Origin: Sphingomonas beigongshangi
GTDB taxonomy: Bacteria; Pseudomonadota; Alphaproteobacteria; Sphingomonadales; Sphingomonadaceae
NCBI RefSeq assembly: GCF_016820445.1
Contig: NZ_JADHDT010000004.1
Location: 310,001 to 374,000, forward strand
Direction of reading: 5' to 3'
Length of the DNA: 64,000 bases
The notes below the pieces were generated by a model that was not told where the DNA came from, ran no database searches, and was given only the letters and a program-made list of their open reading frames with translations. Both the position numbers and the translations under genes were made by a program. This document shows positions 45,175 to 57,223 of this stretch, piece by piece (within the stretch, counting starts at the first letter, position 1; each line of letters begins with the position of its first letter).

Positions 45175-46692
45175 TCAAGAGGGTGAACGAGATGGTTCCG
45201 CGGCGTCCCGGTTCGGCATGGCGTGCACCGGATCGGTCCAGCCGAGGCCTAATGCTTTCTGCACGGCAATATAGCTGTTGGTCAGCTGGGCCTTTCCCTG
45301 CGCCACGCCGATCGACGCGGCCAGGCGCTGGCGTTCGATGTCGAGCTGGTCGATCAGCGTGCTCGTACCCGCGCGCACGCGCTGGTCGTTGAGCTGCGCT
45401 GCCCGCGTCGCGGTCGCCTCCGCCCGGGCGAGCTGCGCGAGCTGAAGGCGCACGTTGCCGAATCGCGACAGCGACGTTTCGGCATCCTGCAGAGCTTCGA
45501 GGACGGTCTGGCGATATTGCGCGTCGGCGGCATCGCGCTGGGCCTCCGCTTGCCGGACACCCGCGCGCGCGCGACCGAAGTCGAGGATGTTCCAGCTCAG
45601 CATCGGCGCGAGCAGCGCGGTGAACTTGCCGGGGTCGACGACGTCGGCGATGCTCGTACCGCCAAGGCCGAACAGGCCCATGAATTTGAGCGACGGAAAC
45701 AGCTTCGCCGTGTTCACGCCGATCTGCGCATTGCTTGCCGCCAGCGCGCGCTCGGCCGCGCGCACGTCGGGACGATGGGCGATCAGGGCGGCGGGATCGC
45801 CGATCGGCACCTCGCGCGGCGGCAACGGCACCGGCACTTCGGTCGCCAGCGTCGCATCGAGCGCGCCGGGCGTCCGCCCCGTCAGGATCGCGAGCTGACC
45901 CTTGTATTCGTCGATCTGCGCGGCGAGCGGGATGTTCTGCGCGTCGGTGCTTTGCAACTGCTGCTCCAGCCGGTCGACCTGGAGCTGGGACGCGGTACCC
46001 GCCGCGAAACGCTGGCGCGTGAGCGCGAGCGCCTGCCGCTGGAGCGCGGTCGATCGGGCATTGAGCCTGGCCCGCTCCTGCGCATCGCGCAGGGCGACAT
46101 AGGCCTGCGCGACCTGCGCCGACAGGCTGACCTGCGCATCGGCAAGATCGGCGAAGCGCTGGCCGACGGTCGCCCGTACCTGCTCGACGCCGCGGCGCGT
46201 ACCGCCGAACAGGTCCGGCTCCCACGACGCCGTGCCGCCCAGATTGAAGAAGTCGAGGCTGGACAGCCTTGTTGCGCCGCCGGTGGCGCTGCCGCCGCCC
46301 GAAGCAACGCCGTTACCACCACTGCCGCCCAGGCTCGTGCCCGGCAGTTGCGCGTGCAGATAGGTGGCGCTGGCGCTGACATTGGGCAGCGCCGCCGTCC
46401 TCTGGGCACGCAATTGCGCCTCGGCCGCCCGTATCCGCGCCTGCGCGGCGTCGATCGTCGGACTGTGCGCCAGGGCATCGTCGACCAGGGCGGTGAGCGT
46501 GGGGTCGTTCAGCGTCTCCCACCAGCGCGCCAGACCGGGGGCCGGCGTCAGCGCCGCATCCTGCGCCCGGACGAAGCGGCCGCGCGTCACCGCGTCGGAG
46601 GCGACCGACGGCGGCCCCTTGTAATCGGGTCCGACGGTGCAGCCCGCGAGCAGCGCGACGGTGGATAGAAGCGGGAGCGTCTGTCGCATCAA
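45175..46692 (-). CDS. outer-membrane efflux lipoprotein (NodT/OprM type)
   Basis: A 505-residue TolC-like outer-membrane factor. A lipoprotein signal with lipobox LLAGC (Cys near residue 18) is followed by TVGPDYKGPP, the hallmark of NodT/OprM proteins. Two internal repeats of long coiled coils (around AQAYVALRDAQERARL and QYRQTVLEALQDAETSL) form the periplasmic barrel. It completes an exporter with the EmrA- and EmrB-like proteins upstream. Its ATG overlaps the MFS stop (ATGA). Confidence 0.93.
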   Translation of the reverse strand: MMRQTLPLLSTVALLAGCTVGPDYKGPPSVASDAVTRGRFVRAQDAALTPAPGLARWWETLNDPTLTALVDDALAHSPTIDAAQARIRAAEAQLRAQRTAALPNVSASATYLHAQLPGTSLGGSGGNGVASGGGSATGGATRLSSLDFFNLGGTASWEPDLFGGTRRGVEQVRATVGQRFADLADAQVSLSAQVAQAYVALRDAQERARLNARSTALQRQALALTRQRFAAGTASQLQVDRLEQQLQSTDAQNIPLAAQIDEYKGQLAILTGRTPGALDATLATEVPVPLPPREVPIGDPAALIAHRPDVRAAERALAASNAQIGVNTAKLFPSLKFMGLFGLGGTSIADVVDPGKFTALLAPMLSWNILDFGRARAGVRQAEAQRDAADAQYRQTVLEALQDAETSLSRFGNVRLQLAQLARAEATATRAAQLNDQRVRAGTSTLIDQLDIERQRLAASIGVAQGKAQLTNSYIAVQKALGLGWTDPVHAMPNRDAAEPSRSPS

Positions 46693-48260
46693 TGCATCGC
46701 CGCGGGCGCGGCGTCCTTCGGCAAGGGGCGGAGAAACAGGACGAGGGGCAGCACGACGAAGGTGCCGATGCCCATGATCCAGAAGATGTCGTTGAACGTC
46801 ATCACCAGCGCCTGCCCCTGGATCTGGCGTTCGATCAGCGGCAGCGCGCCCGGTCCGCCGAGGCTGTGGACGTAATCCTGCACCGCGACCGCATTGGCGT
46901 TCAGCGTTTCCTCGATCCGGCGCGAATGGAACCAGGTCCTCGTGTCCTGGAGGATCGAGATGCCGGCGAGCGCGAAGCTGCCGCCGAGGTTGCGGACCGC
47001 GTTGAACAGGCCGGACGCGTCGCCCGCGTCCTGCGGCGGCACCGAGCGCACGACCGCTTGGCTGAGGAACAACATGCCCAGGATCTGCCCGACGCCGCGC
47101 AGCAGCTGCGACGCCGTAAAGTCGCTGCCGTCCGACGTGATCGTCAGGTGCGCGTCCATCAGGGCGGCGCCGCCCATGATGACGAGCCCCGCGGACACCG
47201 CGAGGCGGATGTCGATCCGTTTCAGCAGGATCGGCACGATCGCCATCATGAACAGGCTGGGGATGCCCGACAACAGGACCACCTTGCCCGATTGCAGCGC
47301 GTTATAGTCGGCGATGGAGGCGAGGAATTGCGGAATGGCATAGGAAGTGCCGTACAGCACGACGCCGAGCACCATCCCCATCAGGGCCACAGCGCCGAAC
47401 TGCCGATCGAGCAGCAGCTTGAGCTTGATGACCGGCCGCTTGGCGGTGATCTGCCCCGCGAAGATAAGCGCGAAGCCGACCGTCGTCACCAGCGCCATCA
47501 GCCGGATCAGTCCGGAGGAGAACCATTGTTCGCGCTGCCCTTCCTCGAGGAAGACGGTGAGGCCGCCGAGCCCCAGCGCGAGCCCCGCGATGCCGAGCCA
47601 GTCCGCCTCCCCCAGCAGGTCGAGCCGGCTCTTCTGGTGCGGCAGGCCGACGAGCAGCAGGATGACCAGGGCGGCACAGATCGGCAGGTTGATGAAGAAG
47701 CTGTAGTGCCAGCTGATATTCTCCGTCAGCCATCCGCCGATGAGCGGGCCGATCACCGGCCCCATGATTGCCGTGACGCCGAAGGCGGCGATGCCGATCG
47801 GCTGCTGGCTCCGCGGCAGGCGCGTGGCGATGATCGTCTGCGCGGTCGGGATCATCGCGCCGCCGGTGAACCCCTGCCCGACGCGACCGATGATCATCGC
47901 GGTCAGCGACGTCGCGGTGCCGCAGATCATCGAAAAGCCGGTGAACAGACCCGCCGCGATGAGCAGGAACGTCCTGAGGCCCAGCAACCGTTCCAGCCAG
48001 GCCGCCATCGGGATGATCACGATCTCCGCGACCAGATAGGCGGTGGCCACCCAGGTGCCCTCCGTACCGCTCGCACCGATCTCGCCCTGGATCGTCGGCA
48101 GCGCCGAATTGACGATGGAGATGTCGAGCGTCGCCATCAGCGCACCGAGCGTCCCCGCCGCAACCGCGAGCCATGCGGACAGATCGGCCTTTTGCGCGCC
48201 GCCGGCCGGTTGGTCGGCGGCGCGTCCCGCGCCCGTCTGGCGCGCGGCGGCGCTGGCCAT
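46689..48260 (-). CDS. DHA2-family MFS multidrug transporter (EmrB type)
   Basis: A 523-residue inner-membrane proton antiporter with about 14 helices. The N-terminal helix has GTLGALMATLDISIVNSALPTI with motif D1-like residues, EGTWVATAYLVAE is conserved, and antiporter motif C appears as AIMGPVIGPLIGGWL. ATG 48260 removes a long unsupported N-terminal extension. It lies one base behind the EmrA-like gene and overlaps the outer-membrane gene. Substrate drugs are not predictable from sequence. Confidence 0.94.
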   Translation of the reverse strand: MASAAARQTGAGRAADQPAGGAQKADLSAWLAVAAGTLGALMATLDISIVNSALPTIQGEIGASGTEGTWVATAYLVAEIVIIPMAAWLERLLGLRTFLLIAAGLFTGFSMICGTATSLTAMIIGRVGQGFTGGAMIPTAQTIIATRLPRSQQPIGIAAFGVTAIMGPVIGPLIGGWLTENISWHYSFFINLPICAALVILLLVGLPHQKSRLDLLGEADWLGIAGLALGLGGLTVFLEEGQREQWFSSGLIRLMALVTTVGFALIFAGQITAKRPVIKLKLLLDRQFGAVALMGMVLGVVLYGTSYAIPQFLASIADYNALQSGKVVLLSGIPSLFMMAIVPILLKRIDIRLAVSAGLVIMGGAALMDAHLTITSDGSDFTASQLLRGVGQILGMLFLSQAVVRSVPPQDAGDASGLFNAVRNLGGSFALAGISILQDTRTWFHSRRIEETLNANAVAVQDYVHSLGGPGALPLIERQIQGQALVMTFNDIFWIMGIGTFVVLPLVLFLRPLPKDAAPAAMH

Positions 48261-48261
48261 G

Positions 48262-49443
48262 TCAGCGACCCCGCTGGTCGAGCTGCTTCTGCTGCTCGCG
48301 CAGCCGATCCAGCTGGCCCTTGGCGCCGATCGTGTCCACCGTAACGGTGACCGACAGGCCCGGTACGAGCAACCGGCGCGCATCCGGGCTCGCTTCAATC
48401 GCGATCCGCACCGGCACGCGCTGCACGATCTTGGTGAAGTTGCCCGTCGCGTTCTGCGGCGGGATCAGCGAGAATTGCGCGCCCGTGCCCGGCGACACGC
48501 TCTGCACCTGGCCCTTCAATTCGATCCCGTCGAGCGCGTCGACCTTGATCGTCGCCGGCTGGCCGGGACGCATCAGCGCGAGTTGCGTCTCCTTGAAATT
48601 GGCGGTCACGTAGAGCTTGTCGAGCGGTACGACCGACATCAGGCGCGTCCCGGCCTGGACGAACTGGCCCACCGTCACCGTCTTGTCGCCGATCCGGCCG
48701 TCGGTCGCGGCGCGGATCAGCGTGGAGCCGACGTCGACGTTGACCGCCGCCAGTTGCGCTTGGGCGCCCTGCGCCTGCGCCTGCCCCTGCCGCAGCTGCG
48801 CCGCGAAGGACGCGACGCGACGGCGCTGCATGGCGACCGCCGCGGCCTGCACGCGGACGGCCTCGGCCGATTGCCGCGCGGCGAGCTCCAGCTGCGACAG
48901 TTGTTCCCGCGTCTCGGCGCCCGAGGCGGCGAGCGGTCGATACCGCGCGACTTCCGCCGCGTCGTGCGCCGCCTTGATCCGCGCCGAATCGAGCTGCGCC
49001 TGCGCCTGCGCGATGGTCGCATATTGTTCGTCGATCGAGGCGCGCGCGGCATCGGCGCTCGCGCGGGCCTGGGCGATCTGCGCCTCCGCCTGCGCCGCCT
49101 GCGCGCGATAGGTGCGCGGATCGATGCGGACGAGCGGCTGCCCCGCCTTCACGTCCTGGTTATCGCCGACCATGACCTCGGCGACATAGCCGCTCACCTT
49201 GGGCGCGACGGTGACCGCGTCCGCCTGTATCGTCGCGTCGTTGGTGTTCTGCAGGAATTTCCCGCGGCTCTCGTAGCGCAGGTACCAGACGATACCGACC
49301 ACGACGACGATGGCGAGAAGCGCCAGCAGGATGGCCTTCGCCCGGCCGCTCAGCCGCTTTCCCGGCTTGCCGTCGCCGGCCGACGCCGCGTCGGCGTCCG
49401 CCTCCTGCCCTTCGCCCTGCCCCGAATGCGGCGTGTCGCTCAT
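48262..49443 (-). CDS. HlyD-family periplasmic adaptor (EmrA type)
   Basis: A 393-residue membrane-fusion protein with a single N-terminal helix at about residues 37-54 (ILLALLAIVVVVGIVWYL), a lipoyl-like domain split around VAPKVSGYVAEVMVGDNQDVKAG, a long Ala/Gln-rich coiled-coil hairpin (residues 105-235), and beta-barrel segments (LDKLYVTANFKETQLALMRPGQ). It links the MFS pump to the outer-membrane factor. First gene of the efflux operon and divergent from the TetR gene. Confidence 0.94.
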   Translation of the reverse strand: MSDTPHSGQGEGQEADADAASAGDGKPGKRLSGRAKAILLALLAIVVVVGIVWYLRYESRGKFLQNTNDATIQADAVTVAPKVSGYVAEVMVGDNQDVKAGQPLVRIDPRTYRAQAAQAEAQIAQARASADAARASIDEQYATIAQAQAQLDSARIKAAHDAAEVARYRPLAASGAETREQLSQLELAARQSAEAVRVQAAAVAMQRRRVASFAAQLRQGQAQAQGAQAQLAAVNVDVGSTLIRAATDGRIGDKTVTVGQFVQAGTRLMSVVPLDKLYVTANFKETQLALMRPGQPATIKVDALDGIELKGQVQSVSPGTGAQFSLIPPQNATGNFTKIVQRVPVRIAIEASPDARRLLVPGLSVTVTVDTIGAKGQLDRLREQQKQLDQRGR

Positions 49444-49520
49444 CGATCTGTCATCCGTTCCGTCGTGGTGGAAAGCGAGGGCCCCGCAACCCGAAAGCGG
49501 ACGCCGTGTCCGCTATTGCA

Positions 49521-49547
49521 GGAACCCCCGTATTCGGCAAGGGTTCC
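49521..49547. promoter_or_regulatory. candidate operator palindrome between efflux operon and TetR gene
   Basis: GGAACCC at 49521-49527 and its complement GGGTTCC at 49541-49547 are separated by 13 bases, in the 175-base divergent promoter region. The dyad is the right kind of site for the neighbouring TetR regulator to repress both directions. Binding is inferred from position and symmetry only. Confidence 0.45.
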
Positions 49548-49618
49548 ACGAACCACGAACACGTCAAACCGCCGGATCGAACGGTGGGGATGCAGGGATT
49601 TATGGACGACGGATCTTG

Positions 49619-50185
49619 ATGCGGACGGCGACCGGTCGGGTACAACGCCGCGATGCGCAGGTCAGGCGCGAGGCGCTGCTCACGGCCGCGGCGGAATGCT
49701 TTCGCGAGTCCGGCTTCGAAGTGCCGCTTGAACAGATTGCCGAGCGGGCCGGTGTCGGCCGGGGTACGCTCTATCGCAACTTTCCCGATCGATTGGCGCT
49801 GGCGATCGCGATCCTCGAACGCGAGATCGATGCCGCCGCCGCGCTGATCGACCCGGCTGCGCCGATCGCGGATACGCTGCTGCACCTCGTGCGCCACGGC
49901 ACGCGGGCGAGCGCCATGTTCCAGCGGATCGCGATCGACATCCCCCCGACCGGCGAGAACCGCGACCGGTTCGAGGTGCTGCGTCAGCAGCTCGCCCGGC
50001 TTCTCGCTCCCCTCGCGGATCATGCCCACGCGGACGGCACGTTGCGGCGTGACATCGACGCGCTCGATCTCGTCCTCGTCGTCCGCATGCTCAGCGGCCT
50101 CGCCAAGCAACGGTTCACGGACCAGGACATCGACGGCGACCTGACCCTGGCGCTGGATCTGCTCCAGCGGGGACTGCGCCCCTGA
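49619..50185 (+). CDS. TetR-family transcriptional repressor
   Basis: A 188-residue regulator. The N-terminal helix-turn-helix is EALLTAAAECFRE followed by PLEQIAERAGVGRGTLYRNFPDRLAL (residues about 30-56), the TetR signature. The C-terminal ligand-binding part is all-helical. It is divergent from the emrA-emrB-nodT-like operon, so it most likely represses the pump and is released by a transported compound. The start at 49619 gives normal spacing before the HTH. Confidence 0.93.
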   Translation: MRTATGRVQRRDAQVRREALLTAAAECFRESGFEVPLEQIAERAGVGRGTLYRNFPDRLALAIAILEREIDAAAALIDPAAPIADTLLHLVRHGTRASAMFQRIAIDIPPTGENRDRFEVLRQQLARLLAPLADHAHADGTLRRDIDALDLVLVVRMLSGLAKQRFTDQDIDGDLTLALDLLQRGLRP

Positions 50186-50318
50186 TCGCCCGGGTCACTT
50201 CCGGCGAACAATTTCTCGGTGCCGCCGTGCGCCAGCCTCACCAACGTCAACCGATAAACGCTATGCCTGAATCGCTGAAATCGGTGGAGCGCCGACGGCT
50301 CCGGCGGTAGACCGAGCC

Positions 50319-50600
50319 ATGTTTGTGATCGAAGACGAGTGGCACGCTGAATGGCTTGGAGAGTATGCCAGCCGAGACGATGCTCACGACGCGCTTCAGA
50401 AGCTGGCAAATTTACCCTGGAACGAGCCACCGAATGTTTGTCCATGCACAAGTTGGCGGACATGTGGGCGACGTTTCCACCTGATCAAGTTTGACGTCTC
50501 GGCCGAGCCTTGGAGGAAAGTCGAGGACGAGCCAGTCCTTGAGGTATCGGCAACGGGGGTAAAGTGGCTCAACGGATCGCCCGTGGCGGAAATTGAGTGA
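50319..50600 (+). CDS. hypothetical protein
   Basis: A 93-residue acidic protein without a signal peptide or membrane helix. It begins MFVIEDEWHAEWLGEYASRD and has an NVCPCTSWRTCGRRFHLIKFD stretch with three Cys, which may bind metal or be structural. Similar short proteins occur as orphans in sphingomonads, but I know no function. Base composition is more AT-rich than the genes on either side, suggesting transfer. It lies alone between the TetR gene and mutL, which is on the opposite strand. Confidence 0.65.
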   Translation: MFVIEDEWHAEWLGEYASRDDAHDALQKLANLPWNEPPNVCPCTSWRTCGRRFHLIKFDVSAEPWRKVEDEPVLEVSATGVKWLNGSPVAEIE

Positions 50601-50681
50601 CTGTATTCGGGTGTAAGCCACCCGTCATCCTGTCATGAGCGTTTGGGTTATGACGCACGTCACAAGTTGGCGCCAAGTCTT

Positions 50682-53666
<2,985 letters not shown>

Positions 53667-53691
53667 CCGCCAACGCTGAGGGGAGCGGCGC

Positions 53692-54603
53692 ATGGCGCCT
53701 GCCCGCGACCGTCGCACGGGTTTTTCGCGACGGCGGCAATATTCGGCCTTCTTCGCCTACGTGCTCGCGATCGCGGGCGCGCTGGTGGGGATTGCGCTGC
53801 TCGTCGTGTCGAGCTTCAATCCGCCGGCCTTCGCGGCGCTGCGCATGACCGTGGCCAGCGTCGCCGCGCCGGTGGCGTCGGGGCTCGACGCGACCGTGGG
53901 CGTGGTGCGTGCGGTGCCGGACGCTATCGGGTCATGGTTTCGCGTGCATGGCGAGAACGCCGAGTTGCGCGCCCAGGTCGCGCGCGACGCGAGGCTGCTC
54001 ACGCGCGCACGGGTCATGGCCTATGACAACCGTCGCCTGCGGGCGTTGCTCGCGCTTCGGGATCGGTCCGAGGACGTCGTCGTGACCGCCCGACTCGTCG
54101 CGTCGTCCGCGACCAGCGCGCGTCGCTTCGCGCTTCTCAATGCCGGGCGTTTCCAGGGCGTGCGGCCGGGCATGCCGGTCCGCGGGCCCGTCGGCCTCGT
54201 CGGGCGCGTGCTGGAGACGGGCCCGATCGCGGCGCGCGTCCTCCTCGTCACCGATCCCGAAAGTCTGGTTCCCGTCCGCAGAACGCGCGACGGCCTGCCC
54301 GCGCTGGCGGCCGGCCGCGGCGACGGGCGGGTCGACATCCGCTCGGTCAACGCAACCAACGTGCGCTTCCAGCCGGGCGAGATGTTCGTGACGACGGGTA
54401 CGGGCGGCATCTATCCGCCGGGCATCCCCGTCGCGGCGATCGCCGCGAGCGCGATCGACTCGGCCATCGCGGTGCCGATCGCGGCGCCGGATGCGCTCGA
54501 CTTCGCGCTGGTCGAACGGCCGTTCCTGCCGATGCCCGTGTCGACACCCCGAGCGGCCGCCGCCACGCACGTGCCGCCGCAGGCTCCCCCACCGGCGCCA
54601 TGA
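53692..54603 (+). CDS. mreC: rod-shape-determining protein MreC
   Basis: A 303-residue bitopic inner-membrane protein. A basic N-terminus precedes one helix (AYVLAIAGALVGIALLVVSSF), then a coiled coil (about residues 80-110) and a periplasmic beta-domain (RFALLNAGRFQGVRPGMPV and later TGTGGIYPPGIPVA). The tail is Pro/Ala-rich. It links MreB to PBP2 and RodA. Its end overlaps mreD by 4 bases (ATGA). Confidence 0.95.
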   Translation: MAPARDRRTGFSRRRQYSAFFAYVLAIAGALVGIALLVVSSFNPPAFAALRMTVASVAAPVASGLDATVGVVRAVPDAIGSWFRVHGENAELRAQVARDARLLTRARVMAYDNRRLRALLALRDRSEDVVVTARLVASSATSARRFALLNAGRFQGVRPGMPVRGPVGLVGRVLETGPIAARVLLVTDPESLVPVRRTRDGLPALAAGRGDGRVDIRSVNATNVRFQPGEMFVTTGTGGIYPPGIPVAAIAASAIDSAIAVPIAAPDALDFALVERPFLPMPVSTPRAAAATHVPPQAPPPAP

Positions 54604-55118
54604 ACACGATCGACCACCAGCCGTTCCGCATGCCCCTGCCCCCCGGGCGGGCGCGGGCGGTGCCCTGGCTGACCGTGATTGGCGGATCGGCCCTCACCGC
54701 CGTTGTCCCCGTCGTCGCCAGTTTCGCGCTGCTGCCGCCGCTCGGCCTCGTCCTGCTGCTGACCTGGCGGTTGCTGGCCCGCTTCTCGCTGCGCGCCTGG
54801 GCGGCCGCGCCGCTCGGCCTGTTTGACGATCTGCTCAGCGGCCAGCCGCTCGGTTCCGCCGTCCTGCTGTGGTCGGCCTGCTTCCTGACGATCGACCTGA
54901 TCGAGCAGCGGCTCGTCTTTCGCGATTTCTGGCAGGACTGGTTGATCGCCAGCGGCTGCATCGCCTTCTGTCTGGTCGCCGGACGCTGGATCGCCTTGCC
55001 GCTCGGTGCGCGGGTCGATCTCGTGCTATTGGCGCAGATCGTGATCACGATCGCCTTGTTCCCCCTGTCCGCGCGATTCGTCGCATGGATCGATCGCAAG
55101 CGGGGCGCCGCCGCGTGA
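54600..55118 (+). CDS. mreD: rod-shape-determining protein MreD
   Basis: A 172-residue inner-membrane protein with about five helices, for example FALLPPLGLVLLLTWRLLA and SAVLLWSACFLTIDLIEQRLVF. The DDLLSGQPLGSA motif is typical of alphaproteobacterial MreD. Translation is coupled on both sides: ATGA overlap with mreC and GTGA overlap with mrdA. Confidence 0.92.
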   Translation: MNTIDHQPFRMPLPPGRARAVPWLTVIGGSALTAVVPVVASFALLPPLGLVLLLTWRLLARFSLRAWAAAPLGLFDDLLSGQPLGSAVLLWSACFLTIDLIEQRLVFRDFWQDWLIASGCIAFCLVAGRWIALPLGARVDLVLLAQIVITIALFPLSARFVAWIDRKRGAAA

Positions 55119-57199
55119 AGCGTTCGAAGCGGATCGTCACGGAGGCGACCCAAACCTACAGCTTCTCGCGTCGCGCCTGGCTCCTCGGCACGGCGCAGTT
55201 GGGCATCGGCGGGCTGCTCGCAGGCCGCATGGGCTGGCTCGCCGTCGCGCAGAACGACAAGTACAATGCGCTCGCGGAGAAAAATCGCGTCAGCCTGACC
55301 AAGATCCCGCCCCGCCGGGGCTGGATCGTCGACCGGCACGGCACTCCGATCGCGAACAACCGCACCGATTTCCGCGTCGACATCATCCCCGACCGGTTGG
55401 AAGACCCCGACCGGACGCTCGCCCTGCTCGCACAAATCCTGCAACTGCCTCCGGAAGAGGTCGAGCGCATCAAGATCGACCTGAAGGGGGCCGCGGGGTT
55501 CCAGCCCGTGCAGGCTGCCGAGAATATCGATTGGGAACGATTCGCCGCGGTGTCGCTGCGCCAGCCCGAATTGCCCGGCATCGCGCCGACGCGTGGCTTC
55601 GCGCGCCACTATCCCGGCGGCGCGGCGGTTGCGCACCTGACCGGCTATGTCGGAACGCCGACCGCCGAGCAATATAAAGCGACGCACGATCCGCTGCTCG
55701 TCACGCCGGGGTTCAAGATCGGCAAGGACGGGCTGGAGAAGATGCTCGAGCCTCAACTGCGCGGCACCGCGGGAGCGAAGCGGGTGGAGGTGACCGCGCG
55801 CGGCAAGCTGGTGGCCGAGCTCGCGACGCGCCCCGACGTTCCGGGCAGGACGCAGCGACTGACGATCGACGCAGGCCTTCAGGACTATGCCGCGCGGCGC
55901 CTCGGCACCAATTCCGGTTCGGTCGTCGTGATGGACTGCAACACGGGCGAGATCCTGGCGATGGTCTCCGTCCCCGCTTATGATCCGAACAGCTTCTCCA
56001 ACGGGATCAGCCACATGGAATGGCAGATGCTGTCGGAGAACGACCATGTGCCGTTGATGAACAAGGTCACCCAGGGACTCTACCCGCCGGGGTCGACGGT
56101 CAAGCCGATGAACGGTCTGGCGCTGCTGCATGCCGGGGTAAAGACGAGCGACCGCGTCGTATGCACCGGCGCGATGAAGGTAGGCACCGGCATATTTCAC
56201 TGTCACAAGAAGGGCGGTCACGGCGCGCTCGACCTCAAGGGCGCGATCGAGCAGAGCTGCGACATCTATTTCTACGAAATGATCCGCCGTCACGGCTATG
56301 ACGCGATCGCGCCGATCGCGCGCGAAATGGGACTGGGACAGAAGTTCGACCTTCCGCTCGCCACGCAACGCTATGGCACGGTCCCCGATTCCGCTTGGAA
56401 GCTACGGAAATACAAGAGCAAGTGGACGGTCGCGGACGGCCTCAACGCGTCGATCGGCCAAGGCTATGTGCTCGCCAATCCGCTACAGCTTGCGGTGATG
56501 GCGTCGCGGCTCGCGTCCGGCAAGGCGGTGCAGCCGAGTCTGCTCGCGGACCAGGTGCATCGCAATCCCGCACCTCTGCCCTTCCCTGCCGAGGATCTGG
56601 CCGTCGTCCGCAACGCCATGTTCGGCGTCGTCAATTCGGGGGGCACAGGCGGTGCGGCGCGCATGTACGTCCCCGGCGTTGCGCTGGCGGCAAAGACCGG
56701 CACCGCGCAGGTCCGCCGCATCACCATGGCGGAGCGGCGGGCGGGCGTGCTGAAGAACGGCCAATTGCCCTTCAAGCTGCGCGATCACGCCCTGCTGATC
56801 GCCTTCGCCCCGGCGGACAATCCGAAATATGCGATGGGCATCGCGCTGGAGCACAATGGGCATACCGTCCGCAATCTCGACGCGCCGCTGATCGGGCGGG
56901 ACATCATGACCTACATGTTCGACAAGCAGCGGGCGATGACGAGCCTTGGCGAGATGGAGCCGACCTGGGGCGGCGACATCGCGACGCGGATGGCGGCGGA
57001 GGCAGCGGCCTATCGGGCGGCGCACGCACCCGCGCCGGCGGCGGAGGCGACCAAGACCGACGCCACCGTGCCGAGCGATTCGGACGCGGTGGAGGCGGCA
57101 ACCAGCCTCGCCAACCAGACGCAGGCGGCGCTGGCGAACGAGAGCGCAGGCGATACCGTCGCGGAAGGTGGGTCGACCGAGCGGAGCGACGATCGATGA
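55115..57199 (+). CDS. mrdA: penicillin-binding protein 2
   Basis: A 694-residue transpeptidase of the elongasome. One N-terminal helix precedes the PBP dimerisation domain (PPRRGWIVDRHGTPIANN). The transpeptidase domain has Ser327 in PPGSTVKPMNG, the second motif as QSCDIYFYE, and AAKTGTAQVRR (KTG). The C-terminal 70 residues are an Ala/Thr-rich tail not needed for the fold. The GTG start overlaps mreD (GTGA). It makes peptide cross-links in the side wall and is the target of mecillinam-type drugs in relatives. Confidence 0.96.
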   Translation: MKRSKRIVTEATQTYSFSRRAWLLGTAQLGIGGLLAGRMGWLAVAQNDKYNALAEKNRVSLTKIPPRRGWIVDRHGTPIANNRTDFRVDIIPDRLEDPDRTLALLAQILQLPPEEVERIKIDLKGAAGFQPVQAAENIDWERFAAVSLRQPELPGIAPTRGFARHYPGGAAVAHLTGYVGTPTAEQYKATHDPLLVTPGFKIGKDGLEKMLEPQLRGTAGAKRVEVTARGKLVAELATRPDVPGRTQRLTIDAGLQDYAARRLGTNSGSVVVMDCNTGEILAMVSVPAYDPNSFSNGISHMEWQMLSENDHVPLMNKVTQGLYPPGSTVKPMNGLALLHAGVKTSDRVVCTGAMKVGTGIFHCHKKGGHGALDLKGAIEQSCDIYFYEMIRRHGYDAIAPIAREMGLGQKFDLPLATQRYGTVPDSAWKLRKYKSKWTVADGLNASIGQGYVLANPLQLAVMASRLASGKAVQPSLLADQVHRNPAPLPFPAEDLAVVRNAMFGVVNSGGTGGAARMYVPGVALAAKTGTAQVRRITMAERRAGVLKNGQLPFKLRDHALLIAFAPADNPKYAMGIALEHNGHTVRNLDAPLIGRDIMTYMFDKQRAMTSLGEMEPTWGGDIATRMAAEAAAYRAAHAPAPAAEATKTDATVPSDSDAVEAATSLANQTQAALANESAGDTVAEGGSTERSDDR

Positions 57200-57223
57200 G
57201 GACGGGCCGATGAGGACGCGCCG

